A stretch of DNA of 29,232 nt, from positions 1-29,232 of the forward strand of contig JBBPTG010000285.1 in the NCBI GenBank assembly GCA_038093975.1. Direction: 5' to 3'. Of this stretch, positions 19,125 through 28,583 are shown piece after piece (position 1 is the stretch's first letter; every line of letters starts with the position of its first letter). The notes under the pieces are model-generated. The model saw nothing but the letters and a program-made list of their open reading frames with translations. It made no database searches and was not told where the DNA came from. Both the position numbers and the translations under genes were made by a program. Source of the stretch: Chalciporus piperatus. Lineage: Eukaryota; Basidiomycota; Agaricomycetes; Boletales; Boletaceae.

Positions 19125-22100
19125 CTAATCTGCGTCATCAGGATCATTGTCGTCGTCAGCATGAATACTATATGGTACGCCAAGATCTGAGATATCCAAA
19201 CCTGGTTTTTCGACCATACAAAATCTTTCCTCCTCAACTCCAGTTGGTAAAATAAGCGTGTGGGGTATCATAGCAACGACGCTCTGAATACACTTGACGT
19301 CGATGACGATGACCGAATTGAGTAGTGTCGAGGCACGGAGGACTTGAAAAGAGAGTTTGACGAGCTCGGGATCAGGTTCTGAGTAAAGCTTGACTATGGC
19401 GACATTGTTGAAATAAGCGCTACCATCGAATGCTGTTTGAGCGAGTTGGGTAAAGTATTGTACTTCCCCGACACCGATTTGCTCGTTCAACATGAACTAT
19501 ATCATGTGAGTAGGGTACTATGGAGGGTATCAATGATACGTACCTTGACATTACGAGATACTCGCAACTGGTCGGGAGACTTAAGGGACTCACGCCAGAG
19601 GGAGCGAGCGGTCTGACCATTTGGTAAGCGAAGACGTGCCCATTTGAATATACGCGGAATGGATTGGTCGACGGGAAGATAGTTCTGAATGGCGGCAACG
19701 ATATCGGGTTCGGGTGACGCGGGATATCTGTCCCGCTTGCGAAGGAGTGCGAAGGAGTCGCCGAGGTCAATTGAACCGCTAGGGAGCGGTTTGTTGAGTT
19801 CATCGAGCTCCGGCATGACCGAAAGCAATGCGTTGACCTGGCATCGCCTCACGCCCTCTTGAGCGATGTTTGCATAAGGACGCGAAGGCTGACGCAATTC
19901 CTGGCCTAGATTTCCGATGGTACGCTCCATCGTCCATTGAGCGTAGCAAATCGGAGGTCCTTTCTGAATGGCTTCGGGTACGAGGTGAATGATTTGATGG
20001 GCCGAAGGGCGAATAAAGTGAAGCCGATCTTGTTTGAGTTGATAGTAGATTAGTTCGAATTCGCGCTCCCACGAACAGAGAAGAATATGGGCATCTTGAA
20101 GCTGCTGAGACGTGATCGTATGTTGGCACATAATCTGAAACCCGCGCACAAGTTTACAAAAATTGGACCAGTAGTTCGGGGGAAGAAGCGAATGGAGAAA
20201 GATGGGGGCATAGCCGAGCAGATAGAGTTGAAACTCCCATGTTTTGTACTGCGTGTTGATCTTTTCGGCGATGTTACGGGGTTTACGATCAAACGACCCT
20301 GGGAGATGAAAACCAGCTTTCTCGACCAGCTCGCCATGTCTAACCCAGGTGGCATGATCTTGGAGGACAGCCCAGTCCCAAGTAGACCTGTCGTCGTGTT
20401 GTCCGACATCAAGTGAGCCGCGCCAAAGAGAGAGCATGAGGTCAGAAATATTGCCAGCGAGATGCATAATATCGGTCGTCATGCAGAGCGGAATGCCGAG
20501 ACAACGAGAGGGCGGGAGGCCGAAGATGAGAGGAGGTTTCGTAAGACCAGTATCCCGTTTCATCCTGTCCAATTGAGTTTGATTCAGAACGGATGTGATT
20601 TTCTTGAGATTCTCAGCATAGTCAGATGACCCGCCTTCAGGAGCTTCGAAGACGTCGATGTCGTCATGGTCGTTCGGACCACGGGGACGATCTCGGGGAC
20701 ATAGAAGCGCAGGATAATAATGCGTCCCTTTGAGGCGACCAAGGACTCCGCAGTAGAGACGGCAGCCGTTTTTGCCACTGTGGCCTACCATGCCATCCCA
20801 GTAGACAAGCCCGGGGCCGTCGGCTGTGGTAAAAAGAAGATATGGAAGTGAAATATAACGAGAGTCTGTGAGAGCGTCCCATATGGGGAGTCCTTCGTGT
20901 TGGAGTGCTGCAAGATGATGAAGGCCAGGAAAAAGATAAGAGTCGACATTTTTGGGTTTCTTCGGTCCGGGAATGAAGCCGCCAGGGAGAATGTGAAGTT
21001 TACGGTACCGAATGTCAGGGGACAGGTTGACGATAATCCAGATATAGACCCAACAGTCGGATTCTTTGCTCTCGTAGAGCTGCGCGCCGTCTAGTGAGAT
21101 CATGAGAACAACATCATGTTCGTTGATGTCTCCATCAAGAACTGCGCCGAGAAGATCCCATCCTGCCACAATATCATCGAGAATAGGCAGTGTGCCTGTA
21201 TCTCGATGTGCGCCGGGTTGTCGGAGCTGGTTTAAAATTTGTTGAACTCGGTCCCAAAGATAGCGCATGGAGCGCGCACTGGCTTGACTACGAAAGCGTG
21301 CTTGGATCTGTGGACCAATGGGAATAGTGGTAAATTGTTGAGCAGGGACTTTGCGTCCTTGGTGTTCCTGACTCCAACGAGAGGCGTTACACATGGAACA
21401 AGCCTCGAGATCCGCGAAAGGTCCAGTAAAGGCATGACAGGATTTGGGACACATATCGTGCCGGATCGCTTCGACACCTGTATAGGTAGCGAGGAGCTTC
21501 TCGACATTGTGGAAGGATTGGATATTCTCGCCTCCTGGAATGTTTGGGAAATTTCGTTGGAATGAACGGATGACACGGTTGTAAGCCTCTTGGGAAGCAT
21601 GTTCAAGAGCAAGATAAGTGGCAATAGAATGTCGAATGGCAGGGTCAGGAATGTCGAGAGGCTCGTTGGGTGGGTTACGGAGCCTTTGTAAGGCATCTGG
21701 ATCAAATTTAGCAACCGGATCTTCAAGAGATGCCTCTTCGATGCCTCGAATGAACGCCAGCGAGTCCTGAATAGTTTTGAAGGTAGCGGAACGTTCGAGA
21801 GTTTCTAGATCAACCTGAGGACGTTCTCTGCGCTGATACTGGATAGCACCACGAGGGGGAGATGGAGTACGAGGGGGAGATGGAGTACGAGGGGGAGATG
21901 GAGTACGAGGGGGCGATGGAGTACGAGGGGGCGATGGAGTACGAGGGGGAGATGGAGTACGAGGGGGAGATGGACCGCGAGGGGGAGACGGACCGCGAGG
22001 GGGAGACGGAGTACGAGAGGGAGACGGAGTACGAGGGGGAGACGGATCTCGATTTGTATCAGTAGGACTCATCTAAGGAATACATCAGAGAGAGAACGGT

Positions 22101-22413
22101 AGACAGATAATAAAAGACCTACTTGACGACCACGTTTAGAGGACTCGAGAGGGTCATTTGAGTCCCTGACGCGCTTCTGTGTGGGAGGGACATTGTTCCG
22201 CCTGCGAGCAGGCATACCTCTAGCTCGACGATTGGTAGAGGGAAGGTTGTCGAACTTCGCAGCTTGAATAAGCTTGCGTTCCTCATCAGAGATAGCATCG
22301 TGTAAATGTCGAAAAAAGGTTGCCGAGGATACAATATGAGGTTGACCGAAACCGTGTCTGGTACAGACACAGTTAAAACGAATGGCATCTTCCTCTCCAC
22401 TCGGTGCTTCCAT
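19125..22413 (-). CDS. Tnp2-like (CACTA/Plavaka-related) transposase, 3 exons, 1063 aa
   Basis: It would cut the element at its terminal repeats and reinsert it in nuclear DNA. Exons are 22413-22123, 22072-19544 and 19496-19125, totalling 3192 nt in frame. The N-terminal exon has CVCTRHGFGQPHIVSSATFF, a zinc-finger-like segment usual at the start of these proteins, then a basic patch. A proline-rich run of TPSPPR repeats spans about residues 106-172. The Tnp2 cysteine cluster CPKSC..CSMCNASRW lies at about 304-325. The catalytic-region motif SLDGAQLYESK is near 425, and FIPGPKKP near 460; both are hallmarks of the Transposase_21/Tnp2 family. The D of DGAQ is a likely metal ligand. The last exon ends in an acidic tail (DDDNDPDDAD). 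No stop or frameshift is seen. Which acidic residues complete the active site cannot be settled from sequence reading. The downstream neighbour is convergent. Confidence 0.9.
21850..22052 (-). repeat. 18-bp coding minisatellite in the transposase
   Basis: About 11 copies of GAGTACGAGGGGGAGATG (plus strand) with small variants, encoding tandem TPSPPR hexapeptides. The unit is a multiple of three, so copy number can vary without a frameshift. On the plus strand it also reads open as an EMEYEG repeat, which I take as a shadow frame. Confidence 0.9.
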
Positions 22414-22510
22414 GATTTCTGGTGAGCGAGTGGAAAGGCGGATTCTGGCAAGCAAGTGTAGAGGCGGATTCTTTTAAAGCGGGAGCACGTGTAGGGTGGC
22501 AGGCAGCTGC

Positions 22511-22548
22511 GCAGAGTTGCATTTGGCGAGGCAACTCTGCAGAGTTGC
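22511..22548. promoter_or_regulatory. Inverted and direct decamers upstream of the transposase
   Basis: GCAGAGTTGC (22511-22520), its reverse complement GCAACTCTGC (22531-22540) and a third, overlapping GCAGAGTTGC (22539-22548) lie between the transposase start and the right terminal repeat. They could be transposase or accessory-protein binding sites, or operator-like sites for self-regulation. That role is inferred. The rest of 22414-22678 shows no gene. Confidence 0.5.
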
Positions 22549-22678
22549 ACGAGCTGAAGCGACTTGATGGGGTAAAGTCGTGTCTGGAACTTTGCCATGT
22601 GTTGATCGAAATCGTGACATCATTTGGCATCAGCTATCAACATACAAATGTGGCCAAATACATGAGGTAACATCCGAT

Positions 22679-22710
22679 GACACGCCTCAGCATAGCAAGT
22701 TTTCACTGGG
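22679..22710 (-). repeat. Right terminal inverted repeat (32 bp)
   Basis: Ends AAGTTTTCACTGGG and is the exact reverse complement of 15460-15491. It is followed at once by the target duplication AGTCAAT (22711-22717). The next 130 bp (22718-22847) hold no gene and continue the target flank seen before 15453. Confidence 0.92.
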
Positions 22711-22847
22711 AGTCAATGATGAGGCATGTGGATTGTAATACAAAGAGAAGGGGATACCAGGGGTGCTCGCGGTCTGTGTACTAGTAGAGGGTGAGTGTGA
22801 CGGAGATAGGGTAAGGGGATCTGCGCTTACCATGACAATCCAGCGTG

Positions 22848-23271
22848 TGTTACGCTTGTACCGGGTAGGTCAAAGCGTAGACGCAAAAGCCTAGTCAAAG
22901 ACAAGGGTTTCAAGTGTAGCCTAACAATGGGATGTCCACGTTAAGGCCTAGCGTCCGTTCAAGAGTGGGACGGTGACTCTCAGAGGGTTCAAGGGAACGA
23001 GGAATGACGAGGTTAGATTGCGTAGGTCTAACTTAAGGTTACAAGAGGATCTTCGAGGGTTTATATAGATAAAGGAACTGGTTAAGGGCAGGCATAGAAG
23101 GAATCAGTAAGTGTACGAGTCAGCAATGACGAAGCATAGAAGGTGAAAGAACATAGGAGAATGTTCGCTGACTAAGGTGAAGTAAGAAATGAGCGGCCTA
23201 GGCAGGACTCGAACCGGCGACTAGGACTTGGTACAAGGTTACAGGAAAGGAAAGAATGGTCGATCATAACA
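22848..23271 (-). repeat. LTR of a gypsy-type element (424 bp), minus orientation
   Basis: Read on the minus strand it begins TGTTATGATC and ends GCGTAACA (TGTTA/TAACA inverted ends) and has a TATATAAA box near 23062. A polypurine tract CGGGGGTAA (23280-23272) abuts its start, so this is a 3' LTR. The 5-bp flanks do not match, as expected when the other LTR is missing. It is unrelated to the LTR at 14134. It contains an exact Pol III B-box (GGTTCGAGTCC, minus strand, 23215-23205). Confidence 0.8.
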
Positions 23272-23316
23272 TTACCCCCGTATTAGAATCAAGTCATCGA
23301 CGAAGATAAAAGCTAG

Positions 23317-24612
23317 TCAAATTCTTAACCCGTAGTGACCCGGAGAACCGGTCATGTTTGCGTATCCGACATCGTCGGTTGGATCATCTCCGTCATAAAG
23401 AGTGGTGTCGTCGTCGCGTGAATAAGTCTCACCCGAGATGCGAGTATAGAGTGGAGGGGGTCGTCGAGCAGCTCGATTGGTATTGGCTGATCGGCGGGAA
23501 CGGGAAGAGGGTGCAACAGGTGGTGTGGTCGTATGCCTCTGTCCACGCCTAAGTGGGCAACGACCTTGAATGTGACCGGGTGCCCAGCGGAAGCACGTGG
23601 GGCACTGGTATACGGGACAGTGGACACGTATATGGCCCAGTCGGTGGCATATGAAGCAGGTGTCGTGGTACTGGGGATGTGAGGTGGATAGAGGTATGGT
23701 GCCAGTCCGTTCTCGTTGAGAGGTAATATAGTTTCGTTCTGCACGAAAGAACACTGCTTCTTCAGCGGCATCCAGAGGTGAGCTAGACGCGGAGGGTGTC
23801 GACGAGGGAAGAGATGAGGGTGAGACTCCAATGACTGGGGTGGGAGATTGAGCCGCAGAGGCAGATTCTCGGAGGTAGCGGTCTAAGTCATCCAGAAACT
23901 CCGACATTCGTAGCTCATAGAGCGCAATGCTGAGGTTGGCAAGTAGATCGCCGTGGATACCGCAGAGGGATGCAGCTTCCGAATGAGCTTGGTGAACCAG
24001 CGTCAGGGAAGGAAGAAGATTGGCTAGACGAGACGCTTGCAGGTAGGCACGGTAGAGCGCAAAGAGGGGAGATCCCAGGTCAAGGTGGGCGCCGATAGGT
24101 ACAGAGAGATGGGAGTCAAGTAGGAATTGGGACATACGGTCCATAACATTGTTGTCCATTAATTCATCGTGAAGACGATGAGCGGTGAGTGGCAGTTCAA
24201 CGGACATGACCCTGACAGTGGGAGTAGTGGCAGTATGAGTGGGGGCATCTAAGTCTTCCTGTAAGACTGGCCACCCAGCGGAGTTTAACGGCGAGGCATG
24301 TCTGAGCGTGAATCTGGTACCGGCCTGCTGTCCCCTATAGGGCATGCTCGGCCGGTACCAGTCCCTCGAGTCATTTCTCACCGCAAATCTGGTACCGGCC
24401 TGCCGTCCCCTATAGGGCATGCTCGGCTGGTACCAGTTTCTCGAGTCATGTCTGAGCATGACTCTGGTACCGGCCTGCCGTCCCCTATAGGGCATGCTCG
24501 GCCGGTACCAGTCCCTCGAGTCATTTCTCACCGCGAATCTGGTACCGGCCTGTTGTCCCCTATAGGGCATACTCGGCCGGTACCAGTTCCCCGACTTCTT
24601 TATTCCTGACAT
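23317..24612 (-). CDS. Gag-like protein with two zinc knuckles, 431 aa
   Basis: A single open frame starting MSGIKKSG. Residues about 8-108 are four tandem 25-residue repeats (WYRPSMPYRG..). A mostly helical region follows at about 130-260, which may be capsid-like, then a Ser/Pro linker. Two zinc knuckles come next: CFICHRLGHIRVHC (CX2CX4HX4C) and CPTCFRWAPGHIQGRC (CX2CX6HX4C). An Arg-rich stretch follows, and an acidic tail with DDDTTLYDGDD. Such knuckles bind nucleic acid in Gag proteins. The stop is only about 37 bp before the polypurine tract and LTR, and no protease, RT or integrase is present, so this is either an internally deleted gypsy copy or a Gag-only non-autonomous element. No 5' LTR is found upstream before the KDZ remnant. 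It could also be a host-adopted Gag. The frame is intact. Confidence 0.7.
   Translation of the reverse strand: MSGIKKSGNWYRPSMPYRGQQAGTRFAVRNDSRDWYRPSMPYRGRQAGTRVMLRHDSRNWYQPSMPYRGRQAGTRFAVRNDSRDWYRPSMPYRGQQAGTRFTLRHASPLNSAGWPVLQEDLDAPTHTATTPTVRVMSVELPLTAHRLHDELMDNNVMDRMSQFLLDSHLSVPIGAHLDLGSPLFALYRAYLQASRLANLLPSLTLVHQAHSEAASLCGIHGDLLANLSIALYELRMSEFLDDLDRYLRESASAAQSPTPVIGVSPSSLPSSTPSASSSPLDAAEEAVFFRAERNYITSQRERTGTIPLSTSHPQYHDTCFICHRLGHIRVHCPVYQCPTCFRWAPGHIQGRCPLRRGQRHTTTPPVAPSSRSRRSANTNRAARRPPPLYTRISGETYSRDDDTTLYDGDDPTDDVGYANMTGSPGHYGLRI
24309..24600 (-). repeat. Four 75-bp tandem repeats with nested palindromes
   Basis: GGTACCGGCC recurs at 24316, 24391, 24466 and 24541, exactly 75 bp apart. 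In each unit it pairs with GGCCGGTACC (one copy has GGCTGGTACC) 24 bp further on, around a central palindrome CCCTATAGGG. Each unit can form a 10-bp stem with an inner palindrome. The minus strand encodes the WYRPSMPYRG repeats; the plus strand is also open throughout (24298-24609). Confidence 0.92.
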
Positions 24613-24699
24613 TAATGGAGTTTACTATAGTTTCAGAGGACGAGAAGAGGCAAGCCATGGAGAGAGAGTTGGTACTTGCTTCCTTTCACTGATGCTATG

Positions 24700-27286
24700 T
24701 TAATTCATAGGGACAATCTTATACCTTTCAAAGCTTTCCTCTCCCTTTTTCCTAAACCTCGCCCACACATCTTTTTGCTTTGCAGCAGATGCCTTGAATC
24801 CCGCTTCCTCAGACTCATTTCTGCGCCTCTCCCATTCTTGTTCGTGATGTTTGAACCACAAGATGGTCCAAAACATTTCGTTTTTCACCATCTCCAGCTC
24901 CTTCTTCCATCTTTCGTATCTTGCCCTGGCTTTCAACCAGCTGATTCTTTGAACTTCGGTCATGATGTTAGCTTCCCTTCTAAAAATCAAATGAATCCAT
25001 CACTTACACTCCTCGTTCCATATATCTGAAGGCCCTGCACCACTTCCTCCGATGCGCCAGAACCAAGGGAGGACATCTGAGCCTTGTCCAAATCGATTTT
25101 CCTCTGTTATGTCCTTGGACACTCCCAGGTCTTTCTGCTTTATGGGTTCGTACTTTTCTAGGATGGCATCGGAAGCTTTCAATCCAATAAGGGCCTCTCT
25201 GGCCCGATGATAACTTCGAACGTCCTGATTTATCTTGAGAACCATTCTTTGAAGATCTTGTTTGGACCTCGTATCCGTGCGAACTGAAGTAGAACTTCGA
25301 AAGTTCATCCTATACAGAACAGACTTGAGACCTAGATGGGTTCTCAGTTTCTCCAACCTTTCATTAGCCTGTCCACTTCGCAATTGGATCTCCTCTTTAC
25401 CAGGTCCTCCAGTCTGGCATCATTCATAAATGAGAAGACAACCATGGATGATGGCATGCATAGTGTGAGGTCTTCTGCTGGGCAATCATTCTCTGCATCA
25501 CCTCCGTCTTCATCATCTTGCACCCCCCAAAATACCCTCTCTCTTTCATCGTCATCTAGATGCTGGGCGTTCATCCAATTCTCCTCAACACAAAATGTGG
25601 GATCGTCCCGGGGAGAGGAGGTAGCACTCAACTCCAAATCGGGAGTGAAAAGAGATGCTGTTCGATTAAACTTAGCAATCCTCTTGTGAAGCCTCTGTCG
25701 TTTCTGCACAATGTGTTATGATCTCTCACAACACAGCGGGGACTTTAGGCAACACTAGGCCTATGCGAAGGATATGCTGAGTACTAAAGCTTAATGACGG
25801 TGAAGTCACAAATGGATTAGACTGGGGTCAGTAATAAGTACAGGGCTACTTATATACTATTGAAAAGTGCGCACAGACCAACAGCCGAATAAGGAAATCA
25901 TAAAGGGAAAGATAGATAAGGTAAAGGGACGATGATAAGAAAAGGTACCAGGCACGGATTAGGGTCTAGGCCATGACATCATTGCTGACTCATCTAAGTC
26001 TGGACCTTTGTCACATGACCTGATTATGTAATAGTTTACGTAATGCTACAGGGACTACCGGAGCGGATTAAGATGAATCCGGCTTGACCCCTAAGTTGTA
26101 GACAAAGTCCAGAGTTTGAATACCGTTGTAGGCAAAAGTTTGAAAAGTTTTTAAATACTATAACACAATGTCGGCCTTTTGTGTAGCAGAGGGATTGCTA
26201 GGCAAGCAGTGAATCTCTGCACGAAGTGCATCTCTATGATGATCTTAGATTAGTGCAGAATAGATAATTGATAACTTACTGAGCATCCTCAATACTAATT
26301 CCATCTATCAACCAGGTCACCGACCCCTCCTTTCCAGATGTCCCTCCATCGCCTTCAAGGAGATTTAATCTCATGTCAGCCAAGGTAGGTGCTATCAAGC
26401 ACAACAGTATTCAATAGAGTTTACACAATGAAAGACACAATCGAACAAACCTTTGTCCATTTGTAAACTGTATATATCCAGAGCTTTACCTCTTTCACAG
26501 TCACCTCTCTCAGCCTCTGCTGTCCACTGTGTTAATTGCTCGCCCTTCAAGGATGCACTGAGATCTTCAAATGGTCCCAATGTCTTTTCAATCCCATTTA
26601 ACGCCAATGTGTGTTTCTTCAACAAAGTCTTCACTGAGCATTTGGAGTGAACTCTGAGACGAGCCAGACAATCCAAACTTCACTCACCCAGTCCAACCAG
26701 CTTCTTCCAATTTGAATCCCTCATATGATCATCATAGAGCTCCTGGCGGTGGGCCTGAGTCATTGACCTAGCTGAAGGAGAAATTTTATTAAAAAAAGAC
26801 CAAAGAGTTTCGAGTATCTCTCCGTCAATATGACCTGCTCCCTTCAGGAACATGAGGCTAAACCTTGGGAAACAGTGAGGCTTGTGAGCGCTCAAATGAA
26901 ACTTCCCGATTGCCGGCACAATTTCCATCTCTTCTGGCAAGGACAAGGCTGGATATTTTTCTACCCTTGTGGAAAAATTCTTGTGCCACTGGCAAGCCAC
27001 ATCATAGATGATCAGCGCTTTTTGGATATCATTGGACTTGTAAGAGACTGCTTGGCAGATCGAGTAGTCGATATTCTTATGCCTTCAGAAATCCCCCAAT
27101 ATCAGCTAATTCTTCATGTAAACCTATCGAGCATACTCACTGTTCTCCCTTGTAAAAGTCAACCATGGAATGAGGCACAAAGCAGCCATGACGAGCACAG
27201 GCAGTGGCACCCACACCAGTGGCGCGCAAGTGAGTTCTGCTTGTATTAGCATCATTGACTGCCCGATGATTCTGACAAGTAGACCT
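24700..27286 (-). pseudogene. KDZ (Kyakuja-Dileera-Zisupton) transposase, 5'-truncated and split by a solo LTR
   Basis: Exon pieces on the minus strand are 27286-27141 (NHRAVNDANTSRTHL, ATGVGATACARHG, VDFYKGEQ), 27082-26688 (KNIDYSICQAV, IIYDVACQWH, VPAIGKFHLSAHKP, GAGHIDGEILETLW), about 26653-26451 (ALDIYSLQMDK), 26391-26280 (APTLADMRLNLLE), 26233 to the LTR insertion, then 25708 down to about 25008 (RTHLGLKSVLYRMNF, INQDVRSYHRAREAL) and 24979-24700 (ARARYERWKKE). These are hallmark segments of the fungal KDZ transposases. The N-terminal CxC2-type cysteine cluster is absent. Lesions are loss of one base near 25395 (a frameshift before LRSGQAN), a 28-nt last intron too short to be normal whose splicing does not restore the frame, and the inserted LTR. 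The intron at 27140-27083 needs an AAG acceptor and the one at 26687-26654 is also short. The gene is dead. Confidence 0.88.
25714..26165 (-). repeat. Solo LTR of the gypsy family at 14134, with target duplication CAATG
   Basis: The 452-bp sequence is the reverse complement of 14134-14586 at roughly 90% or more by eye. It is flanked by CAATG at 25709-25713 and 26166-26170. No internal element sequence remains, so it came from LTR-LTR recombination. It interrupts the KDZ coding frame after ..KADI; dropping the LTR and one CAATG copy lets the frame run on. Confidence 0.95.
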
Positions 27287-27588
27287 CTAGGAGAGGGCCC
27301 AATTAGATACCAGGGTAGAACCCATGCAGAAGAGTCTGGGGATAGGTAGAATATTCTACATATGCCAGCCGAAGGACTTGTACTCCAGCCGAAATTCGTA
27401 TCACAGTGAGCAAATGCAGCCGGCCCTGACAAACACTCAACATTGAGTAAACCTAATATTACAGTACATTGTAGTCGAAATGCACGATGAGAATGAAACA
27501 TAATCATGAGCATGTATCTAAGAAGCATAACAAAGTATTCTGCAAAGATTGTGAGCCGATGAAGAGGAGAAGTAACTAGCTGACTCAC
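27287..27588. other. Unresolved stretch between the KDZ remnant and the six-cysteine pseudogene
   Basis: KDZ similarity stops at the acceptor CTCCTAG (27287). Directly upstream on the minus strand is a TATCTAATT branch-point-like sequence, so 27287 may be a true intron edge. The rest is open on the minus strand for about 150 codons but encodes nothing I recognise; the missing N-terminal KDZ exons are not here. The 3' end of the six-cysteine gene may lie in this stretch after a GTGAGT..TTGCAG intron (27588-27541). Confidence 0.35.
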
Positions 27589-28179
27589 AATGATTCCTCG
27601 GCCGCTTTCTCAAGCTGGTGGGCAGGGTCTGTGTAGGGGTGGACATACTACATGGCAGACCCTCAGCAAGGCACCGATGACAAGGCCGAGCCAATGAGCC
27701 TCCATTGCACAAGAGCTCGTCGGCTGCCTCACACTGTTCACATAGCTCTCCACCTCAAACCTCCACCCCCAATACAGCCTCAAGGCCCCTAGGCGGCAGC
27801 CATTGGTTCGATGGTCCAGCGAGAGGGAGATCAACAGGTGACCGAAGAATCAGCCGAGGGGTTGATGGGCCCATGGGAGCAGGGGGGGCCGGTGGGTTGG
27901 CAGCAGAGGCCAACCCTGAGACGCGTGACGCAACTATGTCCAGTGAGTCGTGGATAGCGTCCAAGACAGGTGGGGAAAATGGGGAGGCACTGGGAGACAT
28001 AATGCCTGCAGTCAGCTAGAGGATGATCAGTCGAATGATAGACGATCTGAAGAACAGCTTTGTACCGCTGCCTGCAAAACCATGTGTGCCCAGGTGCGAC
28101 GATGGGCGAGATCATCGATCTCCCTGAGCTGTGGGCGAGCAAGATATTCGAGAGCATTTCGGCTGCTAGAGGGGTCCAT
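27589..28179 (-). pseudogene. Six-cysteine (Zn-finger-like) protein, broken by an in-frame TGA
   Basis: I do not recognise this gene. The start is ATG at 28179 in GCCATGGAC. Exon 1 is 28179-28066 (38 codons), intron 28065-28016 (GTACAA..CTCTAG, CTGAT branch point), exon 2 from 28015. A Ser/Pro/Ala-rich stretch follows, then an in-frame TGA at 27757-27755. Beyond it, in the same frame, comes a pair of Cys triads (CEQC plus a Cys, then CHRC plus a Cys six residues on). GTT-TGA-GGT could have been GTT-CGA-GGT. If instead an unseen intron removes the TGA, the gene may be alive. The order of short first exon, low-complexity region and six cysteines resembles the gene at 1529-46 on the other side of the cluster. 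The 3' end is uncertain. Confidence 0.5.
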
Positions 28180-28355
28180 GGCGACGTTAGATATAGATTC
28201 AGAGGATTGGAAGGCGATCTGAATCATCAGTCGGCCGTCAGGATTGGCCAATGGAGGGTGAGTCTGGACCTCGGGAATCAATTAGGGTCTTTGATTGATT
28301 GATCAGAGCTTCTTAGTGATTCCGGAGTATGCCTAGTGGCTTGCTTTGGATCAGC

Positions 28356-28583
28356 CCATGTCTACTCAAGGACAAGGTTTGCATTAGCCTGTTCCTACAT
28401 ATTTACAATCAATGCATCGGCCCATCCCTACCTAGTGATACTGATTGCATCGGCCCATCCCTACCTAGTGACAATAGGTATATCAGCCCATTCCTACACA
28501 TTGAGGCTCAATGCATCGGCCCATCCCTACACATTGACACTGATTGCATCGGCCCATTCCTACACATTGAGGCTCAACCCATC
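28356..28583 (+). repeat. Satellite array (right copy), about 7 units
   Basis: Same family as 3181-3763. The first two units are degenerate (AGCCCATGTCTACT, AGCCTGTTCCTAC); the next five keep the constant block and the A, B and C spacer classes. It has fewer than half the units of the left copy and the same orientation. The 150 bp before it (28180-28330) hold the promoter of the minus-strand gene and nothing else I can name. Confidence 0.88.

Larger units (their letters stand above)
15460..22710 (-). mobile_element. Complete three-gene DNA transposon with Tnp2 (CACTA-like) transposase
   Basis: The element is 7251 bp with perfect 32-bp terminal inverted repeats and a 7-bp target duplication AGTCAAT. 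It carries three genes: an unknown 569-aa gene (18041-15998, minus), an unknown 186-aa gene (18263-19030, plus) and the Tnp2-like transposase (22413-19125, minus). All three hand-spliced models (8, 5 and 3 exons) are open from start to stop, unlike every neighbouring element. The transposase motifs point to the Tnp2/CACTA group, which in fungi includes the lineage called Plavaka. The termini begin CCCAGTG rather than CACTA, and the target duplication is longer than usual, so the exact superfamily is uncertain. Perfect terminal repeats suggest recent movement. Confidence 0.9.

Noticed and set aside
21862..22065. Plus-strand EMEYEG-repeat protein
   Set aside because: Antisense shadow of the TPSPPR-coding minisatellite in the transposase.
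15460..22710. Typical CACTA element
   Set aside because: The transposase fits Tnp2, but the ends start CCCAGTG and the target duplication is 7 bp, so the label is kept as CACTA-like only.
23165..23260. tRNA gene around the B-box in the LTR
   Set aside because: No A-box at a suitable distance and only a partial T-stem; it lies within an LTR.
22848..23271. Solo LTR
   Set aside because: A polypurine tract lies directly against it and the 5-bp flanks differ, so it is the 3' LTR of a partial element.
24298..24609. Plus-strand gene over the 75-bp repeats
   Set aside because: The frame is open because the palindromic unit reads open on both strands; the minus-strand frame continues into zinc knuckles.
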